This document shows positions 30,618 through 42,193 of a stretch of 64,000 bases of DNA, piece by piece. Origin of the DNA: Comamonadaceae bacterium (GTDB lineage: Bacteria > Pseudomonadota > Gammaproteobacteria > Burkholderiales > Burkholderiaceae_C). Below the pieces are notes generated by a model that saw only the letters and a list, made by a program, of their open reading frames with translations, made no database searches and was not told the DNA's origin. Position 1 is the first letter of the stretch; each line of letters starts with the position of its first letter. Location of the stretch: positions 34,700 to 98,699 of the forward strand of contig JAIXSQ010000018.1 of the NCBI GenBank assembly GCA_027484575.1, given 5' to 3'. Position numbers and translations under genes: made by a program.

Positions 30618-31691
30618 ATGGTTCAAAACCTCGTGGCCGCCGTGCTGGCGGCCCTCTGTCTCGTCCCTCCCTCCCACGCCCAGGCCCCCGCGCCGCTCAA
30701 GGTGGGCTTCGTCTACGTGGCGCCGCTGACCGAAGCGGGCTGGGTGCGCCAGCACGAGACCGGCCGCCAGGCGCTGCAGGCGGCGCTGGGCGAGCGCGTG
30801 CAGACCCGCTACGTCGAGAACGTCCCCGAGGGTGCCGACGCCGAGCGCGTGATCCGCGACCTGGCGCAGCAGGGCCACAAGCTGATCTTCACCCCCAGCT
30901 TCGGCTACATGGAGCCCACGCTGCGGGTGGCGCGCGACTTCCCCGACGTGAGGTTCGAGTCCATCACCGGCCTGAAGACCGCGGCCAACGTGGCCACCGC
31001 CAACGCCCGCTACTACGAGGGCCGCTGGCTCGCGGGGCTGGCGGCCGGGCGCATGAGCCGCTCGGGCGTGGCCGGCTACGTCGCCGGCTTCCCCATCCCC
31101 GAGGTGCTGCAGGGCATCAACGCCTTCACGCTGGGCATGCGCGCGGCCAACCCGCAGGCGCAGGTGCGCGTGGTGTGGCTGGGGGCCTGGTTCGACCCGC
31201 CGCGCGAGCGCGACGCCGCCATGGTGCTGATGAACCAGGGCGCCGACGTGCTGGCCTTCCACACCGGCTCGGCCGCCGTCATGGCCGCTGCGCAGGAGCG
31301 CGGCCGCCTGGCCATCGGCTACCACTCCGACATGCGCCACGCCGGGCCCGATGCCCAGGTCCTGTCGGTCACCCACCACTGGGGCGACTACTACACCCGC
31401 CGCGCGCGCGAGGTGCTGGCCGGCACCTGGGCCCCGGGCAACGTCTGGGGTGGCGTGCGCGAGGGCATGGTCAAGGTCGAGCACTTCGGCCCCAAGGTGC
31501 CCAAGGCCGTGCAGGACGAGGTGCTGGCGCGCCAGCGCGACATCGCCGCCGGGCGGCTGCTGCCCTTCGCCGGCCCGGTCGTCGACAACGAGGGCCGCAC
31601 CCGCGTGGCCGCCGGCGCCGCGCTGGACGATGCCCAGATCCTCGGCATGAACTGGCTGGCCGCCGGCGTGGTCGGGAAGATCGGACAATGA
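30618..31691 (+). CDS. BMP family ABC-type substrate-binding protein
   Basis: A 357-residue periplasmic binding protein of the basic membrane protein (BMP/PnrA) family, which mostly bind purine nucleosides or related compounds. It has a signal peptide ending near SHAQA, then the family opening KVGFVYVAPLTEAGWVRQHETG and SITGLKTAANVATANARYYEG. ATG 30618 is preferred over 30603 because GAGG lies 6 bases upstream. No permease or ATPase genes accompany it, but guanine deaminase starts 4 bases after it, supporting a purine ligand (inference). Confidence 0.88.
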   Translation: MVQNLVAAVLAALCLVPPSHAQAPAPLKVGFVYVAPLTEAGWVRQHETGRQALQAALGERVQTRYVENVPEGADAERVIRDLAQQGHKLIFTPSFGYMEPTLRVARDFPDVRFESITGLKTAANVATANARYYEGRWLAGLAAGRMSRSGVAGYVAGFPIPEVLQGINAFTLGMRAANPQAQVRVVWLGAWFDPPRERDAAMVLMNQGADVLAFHTGSAAVMAAAQERGRLAIGYHSDMRHAGPDAQVLSVTHHWGDYYTRRAREVLAGTWAPGNVWGGVREGMVKVEHFGPKVPKAVQDEVLARQRDIAAGRLLPFAGPVVDNEGRTRVAAGAALDDAQILGMNWLAAGVVGKIGQ

Positions 31692-31695
31692 GCCT

Positions 31696-32970
31696 GTGAG
31701 AGCCTACCGCGCCGCCCTGCTGCGATTCGCCGACGACGGCTCGGCCCTGTACGAGCCGGACGGCTTCCTGCTGGTCGGGCCGGGGCCCGACGGCCGCAAG
31801 CTGGTGCGCGCGGCCGGCGCCTTCGACACGCTCGCGCCCCGGTACCCCGGGGTCGCGGTGGAGCACCTGCCGGGACAGCTGATCGCGCCGGGCTTCCTCG
31901 ACCTGCATGTCCACTTCCCGCAGACCGACGTGATCGGCTCGCCGGCCGAGGGCCTGCTGCCCTGGCTGGAGACCTACACCTTCCCGCACGAGGCCCGGTT
32001 CGCCGACCCGGCCTACGGCGCCGCGGTGGCCGAGGTCTTCCTCGACGAACTGCTGCGGCACGGCGTCACCACCGCACTGGCCTTCTGCACCTCGCACCCG
32101 GCCTCGGTCGATGCGCTGATGGGCGCGGCGCGCAGCCGCGGCCTGCGGCTGGTGGCCGGCAAGGTGCTGCAGGACCGCCATTCGCCGGACGGCGTGCGTG
32201 ATGCCACCGAGCAGTCGCTGCTGGACACCGAGGCGCTGATCGCGCGCTGGCACGGCGTCGACCGCCTGGGCTATGCCATCACGCCGCGCTTCGCGCCCAG
32301 CTGCAGCGAGGCGCAGCTGCGGGGGGCCGGCGAGATCGCCGCGCGCCATCCCGGCGTGTGGATCCAGTCCCACGTGGCCGAGAACCTGGACGAGGTGCGC
32401 TGGGTGCGCGAGCTGTTCCCGGCCGCGCGCAGCTACCTGTCCGTGTACGAGGACTTCGGCCTGCTGCGCGAGCGCGCGGTCTACGCCCACTGCATCCACT
32501 TCGACGACGAGGACCGCGCGCTGATGCGCGACACGGGCGCGGCCGCCGCGGTGAGCCCCACCAGCAACCTGTTCCTGGGCAGCGGCTTCTTCGACTACGC
32601 GGGCGCGCGCCGCATCGGCATGCGGCACGGGCTGGCCAGCGACGTGGGCGGGGGCACCAGCTTCAGCCCGTTCCAGACCATGCTCGCGGCCTACTACGTG
32701 GGGCGCGAGGGGCAGACCAAGCCGGGCCTGAGCCTGCCGCCGCAGAACCTGTGGTGGCAGCACACCGCCGGTGCCGCGCAGGCGCTGGGGCTCGAGGGCG
32801 TGGTGGGCAACCTGCAGCCCGGCTGCGAGGCCGACTTCGTGGTGATCGACCCCCGGGCCACGCCGCTGCTGGCGCGCCGCACCACCCAGGCCGCGACGCT
32901 GGACGAGCTGCTGTTCGCGCTGATCGTGCTGGGCGACGACCGCGCGATCGCCCGCGTGCACCTGGCCTGA
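31696..32970 (+). CDS. guaD: Guanine deaminase
   Basis: A 424-residue amidohydrolase converting guanine to xanthine. The metal motif LHVHFPQTD (about 71-79) is the family's HxH, with a His in SHVAENLDEVRWV, a His in YAHCIHFDD and the late Asp in LASDVGGGTSFS. These match GuaD rather than generic cytosine deaminases. The start is GTG at 31696, 4 bases after the BMP-type gene, so purine capture and salvage may be co-transcribed. Confidence 0.92.
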   Translation: MRAYRAALLRFADDGSALYEPDGFLLVGPGPDGRKLVRAAGAFDTLAPRYPGVAVEHLPGQLIAPGFLDLHVHFPQTDVIGSPAEGLLPWLETYTFPHEARFADPAYGAAVAEVFLDELLRHGVTTALAFCTSHPASVDALMGAARSRGLRLVAGKVLQDRHSPDGVRDATEQSLLDTEALIARWHGVDRLGYAITPRFAPSCSEAQLRGAGEIAARHPGVWIQSHVAENLDEVRWVRELFPAARSYLSVYEDFGLLRERAVYAHCIHFDDEDRALMRDTGAAAAVSPTSNLFLGSGFFDYAGARRIGMRHGLASDVGGGTSFSPFQTMLAAYYVGREGQTKPGLSLPPQNLWWQHTAGAAQALGLEGVVGNLQPGCEADFVVIDPRATPLLARRTTQAATLDELLFALIVLGDDRAIARVHLA

Positions 32971-32999
32971 GCGTCCCGGGCGCCGCCCGGGCCCGCCCC

Positions 33000-33005
33000 T
33001 ACAAT
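33000..33005 (+). promoter_or_regulatory. Putative -10 box TACAAT for dcd
   Basis: TACAAT followed by TCCCGCC ends 23 bases before the dcd ATG, with the ribosome binding site CAGGAGC in between. Confidence 0.42.
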
Positions 33006-33028
33006 TCCCGCCTCCCAGGAGCGAGCCG

Positions 33029-33595
33029 ATGACGATCAAGAGCGACAAGTGGATCCGCCGCATGGCCGAGCAGCACGGGCTGATCGAGCCCTTCGAGCCC
33101 GGGCAGGTGCGCGAGACCGATGGCCGCCGCGTCATCAGCTACGGCACCTCCAGCTACGGCTACGACATCCGCTGCGCGCGCGAATTCAAGGTGTTCACCA
33201 ACATCCACAGCACGGTGGTGGACCCGAAGAACTTCGACGAGAAGAGCTTCGTCGACATCGAGAGCGACGTCTGCATCATCCCGCCCAACAGCTTCGCGCT
33301 GGCGCGCACCATGGAGTACTTCCGCATCCCGCGCAACGTGCTGACCATCTGCCTGGGCAAGAGCACGTACGCGCGCTGCGGGATCATCGTCAACGTCACG
33401 CCCTTCGAGCCCGAGTGGGAGGGCTACGTGACCCTGGAGTTCTCCAACACCACGCCGCTGCCGGCCAAGATCTACGCCGGCGAGGGCTGCGCCCAGGTGC
33501 TGTTCTTCGAGAGCGACGAGGTCTGCGACACCAGCTACCGCGACCGCGGCGGCAAGTACCAGGGCCAGCGCGGCGTCACGCTGCCGAAGGCCTGA
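33029..33595 (+). CDS. dcd: dCTP deaminase
   Basis: A 188-residue trimeric dCTP deaminase supplying dUTP for thymidylate synthesis. It has the opening MTIKSDKWIRRMAEQHG, the conserved SSYGYDIRCAREFKVF and the catalytic-site stretch VNVTPFEPEWEGYVTLEFSN with the Glu. Length and sequence are typical of the monofunctional (not dUTPase-fused) enzyme. Confidence 0.96.
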   Translation: MTIKSDKWIRRMAEQHGLIEPFEPGQVRETDGRRVISYGTSSYGYDIRCAREFKVFTNIHSTVVDPKNFDEKSFVDIESDVCIIPPNSFALARTMEYFRIPRNVLTICLGKSTYARCGIIVNVTPFEPEWEGYVTLEFSNTTPLPAKIYAGEGCAQVLFFESDEVCDTSYRDRGGKYQGQRGVTLPKA

Positions 33596-33695
33596 GACGG
33601 CGGCGCTGCGGCGACGCCGTCCTACGCGCGCAGCGGCGCTGGCCGGCGCCCTGGCGCAGGCCGGCTGCCTAGCATCCGGGGCCGGAGGTCGCCCC

Positions 33696-33938
33696 GTGTC
33701 GTTCCACCTGCTCGATTCCCGTGGCCAGCTGCGCCATCCCGCGCTGTGGCTGGTGCTGGCCGCCCTGGCCGCGTCCCAGCTGCTGGGTCTGTATGCCGTC
33801 TGCGTGCACCAGGTGCGCGAGGCGCAGGAGCGCCGGGCGCAGGTGCGCGCGAGCGAGCCGGCCGACTGCCCGGGCGGCTGCGCGCCCCTGCCGCTGGACC
33901 GTGTGCCGGCCCTGCCGGCCGGCTTCACCTGGCGCTGA
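33696..33938 (+). CDS. Small single-pass membrane protein, unknown
   Basis: An 80-residue ORF with a GTG start and GGAGG-type ribosome binding site (CCGGAGGTC) 6 bases upstream. It has one hydrophobic helix (about 16-36, ALWLVLAALAASQLLGLYAV) followed by a basic/acidic helix and a Cys-containing C-terminus (DCPGGCAP). TAGCAT about 25 bases before the start may be a -10. I do not recognise a family. Support comes from the ribosome binding site and coding-like composition. Confidence 0.5.
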   Translation: MSFHLLDSRGQLRHPALWLVLAALAASQLLGLYAVCVHQVREAQERRAQVRASEPADCPGGCAPLPLDRVPALPAGFTWR

Positions 33939-34052
33939 GGCCCGACGCCGCCCCGCGGGCGCGTCCGACAGCCCGCCTGACCCTGGGCTGACGCGGCAAC
34001 CGCGGCAGGGGGCTTAGCCTGCAGGCAGAGATCCTGCCCCCGGAGTGTCGCC

Positions 34053-34373
34053 ATGCCTGCAGCCGTCCTGTCCGATGTCCAGTCCCCCGCCGGCGACAGG
34101 CCGCGCGACGTGTCCATGGAGGCGAGCGACGAGGCGTTCGACGACGATGCCGTCCCGCGCCGCTACTGCCCGACGGAGCAGCTGGCGCGCTTCGCGCTGT
34201 TGATGGCCGGACACGGCCGCTGCGTGCGCACCGACATGATGCTGGGCGACCGCGAGTACGCGATCTGGCAGCTGGCGCGGGCGCAGGCGCTGGACGATCC
34301 GCAGCTGGCCGCCGTGGCCGCGCGCCTGTTCGCCTGGTTCGACCGTCCGCGCACGCCGGGCGCGCTGGCCTGA
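34053..34373 (+). CDS. Small soluble protein, unknown
   Basis: A 106-residue ORF starting ATG 8 bases after CGGAG. The N-terminal 35 residues are acidic and probably disordered; the rest (YCPTEQLARFALLMAGHG and DREYAIWQLARAQALDD) looks helical. It ends 7 bases from the convergent recJ gene. No domain recognised. No long competing ORF occupies the opposite strand, and the composition is coding-like. Confidence 0.5.
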   Translation: MPAAVLSDVQSPAGDRPRDVSMEASDEAFDDDAVPRRYCPTEQLARFALLMAGHGRCVRTDMMLGDREYAIWQLARAQALDDPQLAAVAARLFAWFDRPRTPGALA

Positions 34374-34380
34374 CGGCGCC

Positions 34381-36090
34381 TCAGCCCTCGGCGCCCTCGA
34401 TCAAAAAGCGCACGCGGCGCGTGCCCTGCCACTCGTCGGTCTCGAGCCGGAACGCGATGTGGGCCCGGGCGGGCAGCGGCTCGGTGCGGCCGAACCAGAT
34501 GCCGTCCACCGGCTGGCCCTGGTGGCGCAGCTTCACGGCCAGGTGCTTGTCGCCCACCAGCCGCTGCGACAGCACCTCGACCTCCTCGCTGAACACCGGC
34601 GGCGCGAAGCCCTGGCCCCAGACCTCGCGCTGCAGCTGCTCGGCCAGTTCGGGGCGGCGCCATTCGGGCGCGAGCGGCCCGTCGGTGTGCAGCCGGCGCA
34701 GCAGCGTGGCCGCGTCCAGCCATTCCTGCGCCACCTGCGCGAAGGCCTGCTCGAACACGTCGAGCTGGTCCTCGGCCACCGTGCAACCGGCGGCCATCGC
34801 ATGGCCACCGAAGCGCAGCAGCACGCCCGGGTGCCGCTTGGCCACCAGGTCGAGCGCATCGCGCAGGTGGAAGCCGGGGATGGAGCGGCCCGAGCCCTTG
34901 AGCTCGTGCTCCTTGCCCGGGGCCTGGCTGGCCGCGAACACGAAGGTGGGCCGGTGGAAGCGCTCCTTCAGCCGCGCCGCGACGATGCCCACCACGCCCT
35001 CGTGGAAGTCCGGGTCGAACACCACCAGGGCCGGCGGCGGGTCCTCGCCCTCGTCGAACAGCGACTCGGCCAGCAGCAGCGCCTGCTCGCGCATCTCGCC
35101 TTCGACCACGCGGCGCTCGCGGTTGATGCCGTCCAGCGCCGTGGCCAGTTCGGTGGCGCGCGCGGCGTCGTCGGTCAGCAGGCACTCGATGCCCAGGCGC
35201 ATGTCGGCCAGCCGGCCGGCCGCGTTCAGGCGCGGGCCGAGCGCGAAGCCGAAGTCGAAGGTGGTGGCCGCCTGCGGCTGGCGGCCGGCGGCCGCGAACA
35301 GCGCCGCGATGCCCGCCGGCATGCTGCCGGCGCGCACCCGCTTGAGCCCCTGGGCCACCAGCCGGCGGTTGTTGGCATCGAGCCGGACCACGTCGGCCAC
35401 CGTGCCCAGCGCCACCAGGGGCAGCAGGCTGTCCAGCCGCGGCTGCGCACCCTTGCCCCAGGCGCCGCGCGCGCGCAGCTCGGCCCGCAGGGCCAGCAGC
35501 ACGTAGAACATCACGCCCACGCCGGCGATCGACTTGCTCTCGAAGCCGCAGCCCGGCTGGTTGGGGTTCACCGTCACCGCCGCGTCGGGCAGCTGCGGGC
35601 CGGGCAGGTGGTGGTCGGTCACCAGCACCTGCAGGCCCAGCGCGTTGGCCGCGGCCACGCCCTCGACGCTGGCGATGCCGTTGTCCACCGTCACCAGCAG
35701 GTCGGCGCCGGTGTCCTTGACGCGGCGCGCGATCGGCGCGGTCAGGCCGTAGCCGTCGACCACGCGGTCGGGCACGAGGTAGTCGACATGGCGCGCGCCC
35801 AGCTGGCGCAGGCCGCGCACGCCCACCGCGCAGGCGGTGGCGCCGTCGCAGTCGTAGTCGGCCACGATGCAGATGCGGCGGTCCTGCGCGAGCGCGTCGG
35901 CCAGCAGCCGGGCGGCCTCGGCGGCGCCCTTCAGGCCCTCGGGCGGCAGCAGGCGCGACAGGGCGTCGTCGAGCTCGTCGCGCGAGCTGACCCCGCGGGC
36001 GGCGTACAGGCGCGCCAGCAGGGGATGCACGCCCGCCTGTTCCAGCGCCCAGGCGGCGCGCGGCGGGACGTCACGGCAGATGATCTTCAT
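34381..36090 (-). CDS. recJ: Single-stranded-DNA-specific exonuclease RecJ
   Basis: A 569-residue 5'-3' exonuclease of RecF-pathway recombination and mismatch repair. The DHH-family motifs are present: I, VADYDCDGATA (about 72-82; the usual DYDADG has Cys here); III, VTDHHLPG; and the GGHAMAAGC of the DHHA1 domain, followed by the OB-fold C-terminus. Its start overlaps the stop of the RpfE-like gene by 4 bases, so the two are co-translated. Confidence 0.95.
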   Translation of the reverse strand: MKIICRDVPPRAAWALEQAGVHPLLARLYAARGVSSRDELDDALSRLLPPEGLKGAAEAARLLADALAQDRRICIVADYDCDGATACAVGVRGLRQLGARHVDYLVPDRVVDGYGLTAPIARRVKDTGADLLVTVDNGIASVEGVAAANALGLQVLVTDHHLPGPQLPDAAVTVNPNQPGCGFESKSIAGVGVMFYVLLALRAELRARGAWGKGAQPRLDSLLPLVALGTVADVVRLDANNRRLVAQGLKRVRAGSMPAGIAALFAAAGRQPQAATTFDFGFALGPRLNAAGRLADMRLGIECLLTDDAARATELATALDGINRERRVVEGEMREQALLLAESLFDEGEDPPPALVVFDPDFHEGVVGIVAARLKERFHRPTFVFAASQAPGKEHELKGSGRSIPGFHLRDALDLVAKRHPGVLLRFGGHAMAAGCTVAEDQLDVFEQAFAQVAQEWLDAATLLRRLHTDGPLAPEWRRPELAEQLQREVWGQGFAPPVFSEEVEVLSQRLVGDKHLAVKLRHQGQPVDGIWFGRTEPLPARAHIAFRLETDEWQGTRRVRFLIEGAEG

Positions 36091-37034
36091 AGGGTCTCGA
36101 GCAGGGCGGCCGCGCGGGGGCGCGACCACAGGGCGGCGAGGCGGCGCAGCGGCCCGGCACCGGCGCTGCGCCAGGTGCGGGCGCGGCGCTCGCCGCAGAG
36201 GGTGAGGGCGACCGGCCGGCCGGCCTCCAGCGTGGCGAGCAGCGTGGCGATGGGGCCGGCGTCCAGCTGCTGCCAGGCGGCCGACCAGGCGGCGCCGTCC
36301 CCAATCAGCGCCGGCTCGCGCAGGCTGTCCACGCGTTCGAGGCCGGCCGGCGGCGGCGCATCGCCGGGCAGCGCCCCCGGGCCGTCGGCCCAGAAGGAGT
36401 TGACCGGCGGCAGGCCGCGCGCCTGCCGCTCCTCGTTGACGGGGTGCGTGTACAGCAGCATCTGCATCTCCTGCTGCAGCCGGCGCAGCAGGCGCGCCTC
36501 GGGGCCGCGCGGCAGCCAAGGATCGAGCCGCCGGCCGGCCACGCGGTCGAGCGAGGCGAGCGCGAGCGGCCCGAACAGGGGGCCGCGGGCCAGCCAGCGG
36601 GTCGGTGCCTGCCACTCCAGCGCCAGGCCGTCCTGCTCGAAGTAGGGCCGCACCGCCTCGAGCAGCGCGCGCGAGGCGTCGGCCGCCAGGTCCAGCTGCG
36701 CCGGCGGGTGCATGTGGATGTGGTCGCGGCCCACCTGCCAGTGGCAGGGCGTGATGCGGGCGCAGGGCGTGTCGCCGGCGCCCTGGCCCGCACGGGCCAG
36801 CGACCAGGCCGCCCAGGGCAGGGCGCCGTCCGCGCCGGCGAGCCCGCACAGGCGGGCCAGGGCTCTTTCGTGCGGGGTGGACAGGGCGGTGTCGCCCACC
36901 TCGTCGACCTCGGCCGGCGCCAGGCGTGCCAGCAGGCGCTCGAGGGTGGGCAGGGCCAGCGCGGCCGTGGCGGCGCGGCCCGCGCCGTCGCCGGCCGCGG
37001 CATGGGAGATCAGCAGGTGGACCGCGTCCGACAT
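36087..37034 (-). CDS. RpfE-like protein of unknown function
   Basis: A 315-residue cytoplasmic protein beginning MSDAVHLLISHAAAG. It resembles, in length and position directly upstream of recJ, the RpfE family of Xanthomonas, where rpfE also neighbours recJ; similar proteins are sometimes annotated as phosphoglycerate-mutase-like. Conserved-looking parts are ITPCHWQVGRDHIHM (about 108-122) and LYTHPVNEERQARGLPPVNS (about 203-222). Biochemical function is not known. Divergent from lolC with 69 bases between. Confidence 0.7.
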   Translation of the reverse strand: MSDAVHLLISHAAAGDGAGRAATAALALPTLERLLARLAPAEVDEVGDTALSTPHERALARLCGLAGADGALPWAAWSLARAGQGAGDTPCARITPCHWQVGRDHIHMHPPAQLDLAADASRALLEAVRPYFEQDGLALEWQAPTRWLARGPLFGPLALASLDRVAGRRLDPWLPRGPEARLLRRLQQEMQMLLYTHPVNEERQARGLPPVNSFWADGPGALPGDAPPPAGLERVDSLREPALIGDGAAWSAAWQQLDAGPIATLLATLEAGRPVALTLCGERRARTWRSAGAGPLRRLAALWSRPRAAALLETL

Positions 37035-37103
37035 GGCCGCGATTGTCGGCCATGCACCGCACCCGCCGCCCGCAGGACGGCGCTGCCGCCACAATCGGCC
37101 CCC

Positions 37104-38352
37104 ATGCGTGTTCCTTTCGAGCTGGCGCTGGGCTGGCGCTACACCCGCGCGGGCCGCGCGAGCCGCCGCAACGGCTTCATCTCCTTCATCTCGGGCGTGT
37201 CCATGCTGGGCATCTCGCTGGGCGTGGCGGCGCTGATCATCGTGCTGTCCGTGATGAACGGCTTCCAGAAGGAGGTGCGCGACCGCATGCTGGCCGTGGT
37301 GTCGCACATCGAGGTCTACGGCCCCGGCGGCGGCCTGCTGGCCGATGCGCAGCAGACGCTGCGCGAGGCCAGCGCCCATCCGCAGGTGGTGGGCGCCGCG
37401 CCCTTCGTGGCCGCGCAGTCGCTGCTGGCCCGCGGCGAGGACATGCGCGGCGCGATCGTGCGCGGGATCGACCCCGTGCTGGAGCCGCAGGTCAGCGACC
37501 TGGGGCGCGCCATGGACGGCGCCACCCTGGCGCGGCTTCAGCCCGGCGCCTTCGGCGTGGTGCTGGGGGCGGAGCTGGCGCGGCTGCTGGGCGTGCGGGC
37601 CGGCGACCCGGTGACGCTGATCGCCCCCAGCGGCCAGCCCACGCCGGCCGGCATCGTGCCGCGCCTGAAGCAGCTGACGGTGGTGGGGACGTTCGATTCG
37701 GGCCACTACGAGTACGACAGCGGCCTGGTGCTGCTGCACATCGAGGACGCACAGCGCATCTTCCGCCTGGAGGGCCCGACCGGTGTGCGGCTCAAGCTGC
37801 GCGACCTGCACCAGGCCCGCGCCGTCGCGATGGACCTGGCCGGCAGCCTGTCGGGCGGCGTGATCGTGCGCGACTGGACGCGCCAGAACCGCACCTGGTT
37901 CGCCGCCGTGCAGCTGGAAAAACGGATGATGTTCATCATCCTCACGCTGATCGTGGCCGTGGCCGCGTTCAACCTGGTCAGCACGCTGGTGATGACCGTC
38001 ACCGACAAGCGGGCCGACATCGCCATCCTGCGCACGCTGGGTGCGAGCCCCCGCAGCATCATGGGCATCTTCGTGGTGCAGGGCGCGGCCGTCGGCGTGA
38101 TCGGCACCCTGGCCGGCCTGCTGCTCGGGCTGGGCATCGCCTTCAACATCGACGTGATCGTGCCGGCGCTCGAGCGCGCCCTGGGCGCGAGCTTCCTGCC
38201 GCGCGACGTCTACCTCATCAGCCGGATGCCCAGCGACCCGCAGTCCGCCGACATCGTGCCCATCGCCCTGATCTCGCTCGTGCTGGCCTTCGTGGCCACG
38301 CTCTATCCCAGCTGGCGCGCCAGCCGCGTCAACCCGGCCGAGGCCCTGCGCT

Positions 38353-38360
<8 letters not shown>
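37104..38360 (+). CDS. lolC: Lipoprotein-releasing ABC transporter permease LolC/LolE
   Basis: A 418-residue inner-membrane protein with the FtsX-like layout: one N-terminal helix (FISFISGVSMLGISLGVAAL, about 25-44), a large periplasmic domain (about 60-265) and three C-terminal helices. It begins PFELALGWRYTRAG, typical of the family. With LolD it extracts outer-membrane lipoproteins for LolA. Only one permease gene is here, so a homodimeric LolC/E (LolF-like) transporter is possible. A CACAAT box ends 8 bases before the ATG. Confidence 0.94.
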
Positions 38361-39079
<719 letters not shown>

Positions 39080-39096
<17 letters not shown>

Positions 39097-40126
39097 ACCA
39101 GAGCATCGACAGGCCGGCCGACAGCAGCGACAGCAGGGCCGCGCCCAAAGCCAGCAGGCCGGAGATCTCGGTCTCCTTCTTCTCGACGGTGAGCTTGGAG
39201 CTCAGCTGCTCGTAGACCTTCTTGAGGTCCTGCGCCGTGCCGGCGTAGTAGTACTCGGCGGCCGTGCGGCCGGCGATCTGCTTGAGCGTGTCCTCGTCCA
39301 GCCGCACGCGCATCGACCAGCCCTCGAAGCCGATGGTCTCGCCGTCGACGGTGCCGATGCCCACCGTGTAGACGCGTACGCCGCGGTCGGCCGCCATCCG
39401 GGCGGCGTCCAGGGGGTCGACGCCAGTGGTGCGCTGGCCGTCGGTGAGCATGATGATGGCCGCCGAGTTGTACGAGCCGGGCGGCACCGGCTGCACGTCC
39501 TTGCGCTCCTTCTTCTGGTCCTCCAGGTTCATGCCGCGCGGGCGCTCGCGCATGCTGCCGCCCTGCATGGCCGCCAGCTCGATGCCCTGGTCGGGGAACA
39601 GCGCCGCCAGCGAGATCACGATGGCGTTGCCGGTGGCGGTGGCGCGCTGCAGCTGGAAGCGGTCGATCGCGGTGACCAAGTCGTCGCGGTTGACCGTGGG
39701 CAGCTGCGCGATCTGGGCCGAGCCGGCGAAGGCCACGATGCCCACCTTCACGTGCCGCGGCAGCTCCTGCAGGAAGGACTTGGCCGCCGCCTGGGCCGCC
39801 TCCAGCCGGCTGGGCTGCACGTCGGTGGCCCGCATGCTGCCCGAGACGTCCATGGCCAGGATGATGGTCTGCTGCTGCGAGGGCAGCGTGACCACCGCCA
39901 TCGGGCGCGCGGCCGCCAGCAGCATGGCCGCCACCGCCAGCAGGAACAGCAGCGGAGGCACGTGGCGCCGCAGGCCCTGGGCCGGCCCCATCGCCTCCTT
40001 GACGATCGACAGCGAGGCGTAGCGCAGCGCCAGCTTCTTCTTGCGCCGCAGCAGCCAGACGTACAGCAGGACCAGCAGCGGCAGCAGTGCCAGCAGCCAG
40101 AGGGACTGGGGCCACAGGAAGTTCAT
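39080..40126 (-). CDS. VWA-domain membrane protein (BatA-like)
   Basis: A 348-residue protein with two N-terminal hydrophobic segments (about 5-25 and 58-75), a von Willebrand factor A domain (about 85-300) with an intact MIDAS motif DVSGSMRATD, and a C-terminal transmembrane helix (about 322-342). This is the BatA/BatB layout. It is last in a co-directional set with DUF58, MoxR and a serine protease, the aerotolerance/envelope-stress type of cluster. The exact role is inferred. Confidence 0.9.
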
Positions 40127-40156
40127 GGCAGGTCTCTTTCGGGCGGCAGGTCTTGC

Positions 40157-41147
40157 TCAGGCGGCATGCCGTGACAGGTGCGCGGGCAGGCTGCCGGCGG
40201 ACAGCCGGCTGCGGCGCTTGCGCATCTCGGTGAAGCGGACCATGGCGTCGACCAGGTCGGCGTCGGTGGACAGCTCGAGCGCGTCGACGCCGGCCTGCGC
40301 CAGCGCCTCGCGCAGCTCGGATTCGCGCTGCGCGGCGATGCGCGCGAAACGCTTGCGGAAGCCCGCATCGTGCGTGTCGACCAGCATCTGCTCGCCGGTC
40401 TCGGCATCGCGCAGCGTGAGCAGGCCCAGGTCGGGCAGCTGCAGCTCCAGCGGGTCGAGCACCCGCACCGCCACCACCTCGTGCCGCTGGGCCAGCAGGC
40501 CGAGCGCGCGCTCCCAGCCGGGCTCGCTGATGAAGTCGGACACCACGAACACGGTGGAGCGGCGCTTGAGCAGCGCGGCCGCGCCATCGAGCAGGTCGCG
40601 CAGCCGGGTGGGGCCGGCCTCGCCCTGGGCCGGCCGGGCCTGCATGGCGTGCAGCAGGTGCAGCACGTGCGGGCGCCCGCCGCGCGCGGGGATCACGGTG
40701 TCCAGCCCGCTGCCGTAAAGCATGGCCCCCACGCGGTTGCCGTGCCGCGTGAGCATGCGCGCCAGCACGGCCACGAACTCGGCCGACACCTGCCGCTTGC
40801 GCTGCGAGCCCGAGCCGAAATCGACCGAGGGCGACAGGTCCAGCAGGAACCAGGCGGCCATCTCGCGGTCCTCGGTGAACACGCGCACGTGCGGCTGCTG
40901 CGTGCGGGCGGTCACGTTCCAGTCGATGTGGCGCACGTCGTCGTGGTGCTGGTACTCGCGCAGGTCGGCCAGGTCCAGCCCGGCGCCGCGCATCAGCGTG
41001 CGGTAGTCGCCCTGCAGCAGGCCGTCGAGCCGGCGCACCACGGTCCACTCGAGCCGGCGCAGCACGTGCTCGGCCTGCCCGGCGGGCGTGGCGGCGGCGA
41101 CCTCGGCCACCGGCTCCGGGGCTGCTGCGGGCGCGGCGGCGCGGCGC

Positions 41148-41167
<20 letters not shown>
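40157..41167 (-). CDS. DUF58 domain protein
   Basis: A 336-residue cytoplasmic protein with the DUF58 core: LREYQHHDDVRHIDWNVTAR (about 70-89), followed by the VWA-like fold with LLDLSPSVDFGSGSQRKRQ. DUF58 proteins nearly always accompany MoxR ATPases and VWA proteins. Its start lies 20 bases inside the end of the MoxR gene, indicating coupled translation. Confidence 0.9.
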
Positions 41168-42155
<988 letters not shown>

Positions 42156-42193
42156 CGGGTCGGGCTCCTGGAGGCGAAGGTGGCGAGGGTGGC

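Noticed and set aside
33597..33625. Inverted repeat GACGGCG/CGCCGTC after dcd as a terminator
   Set aside because: There is no T run, and stems of this kind occur by chance at this GC content.
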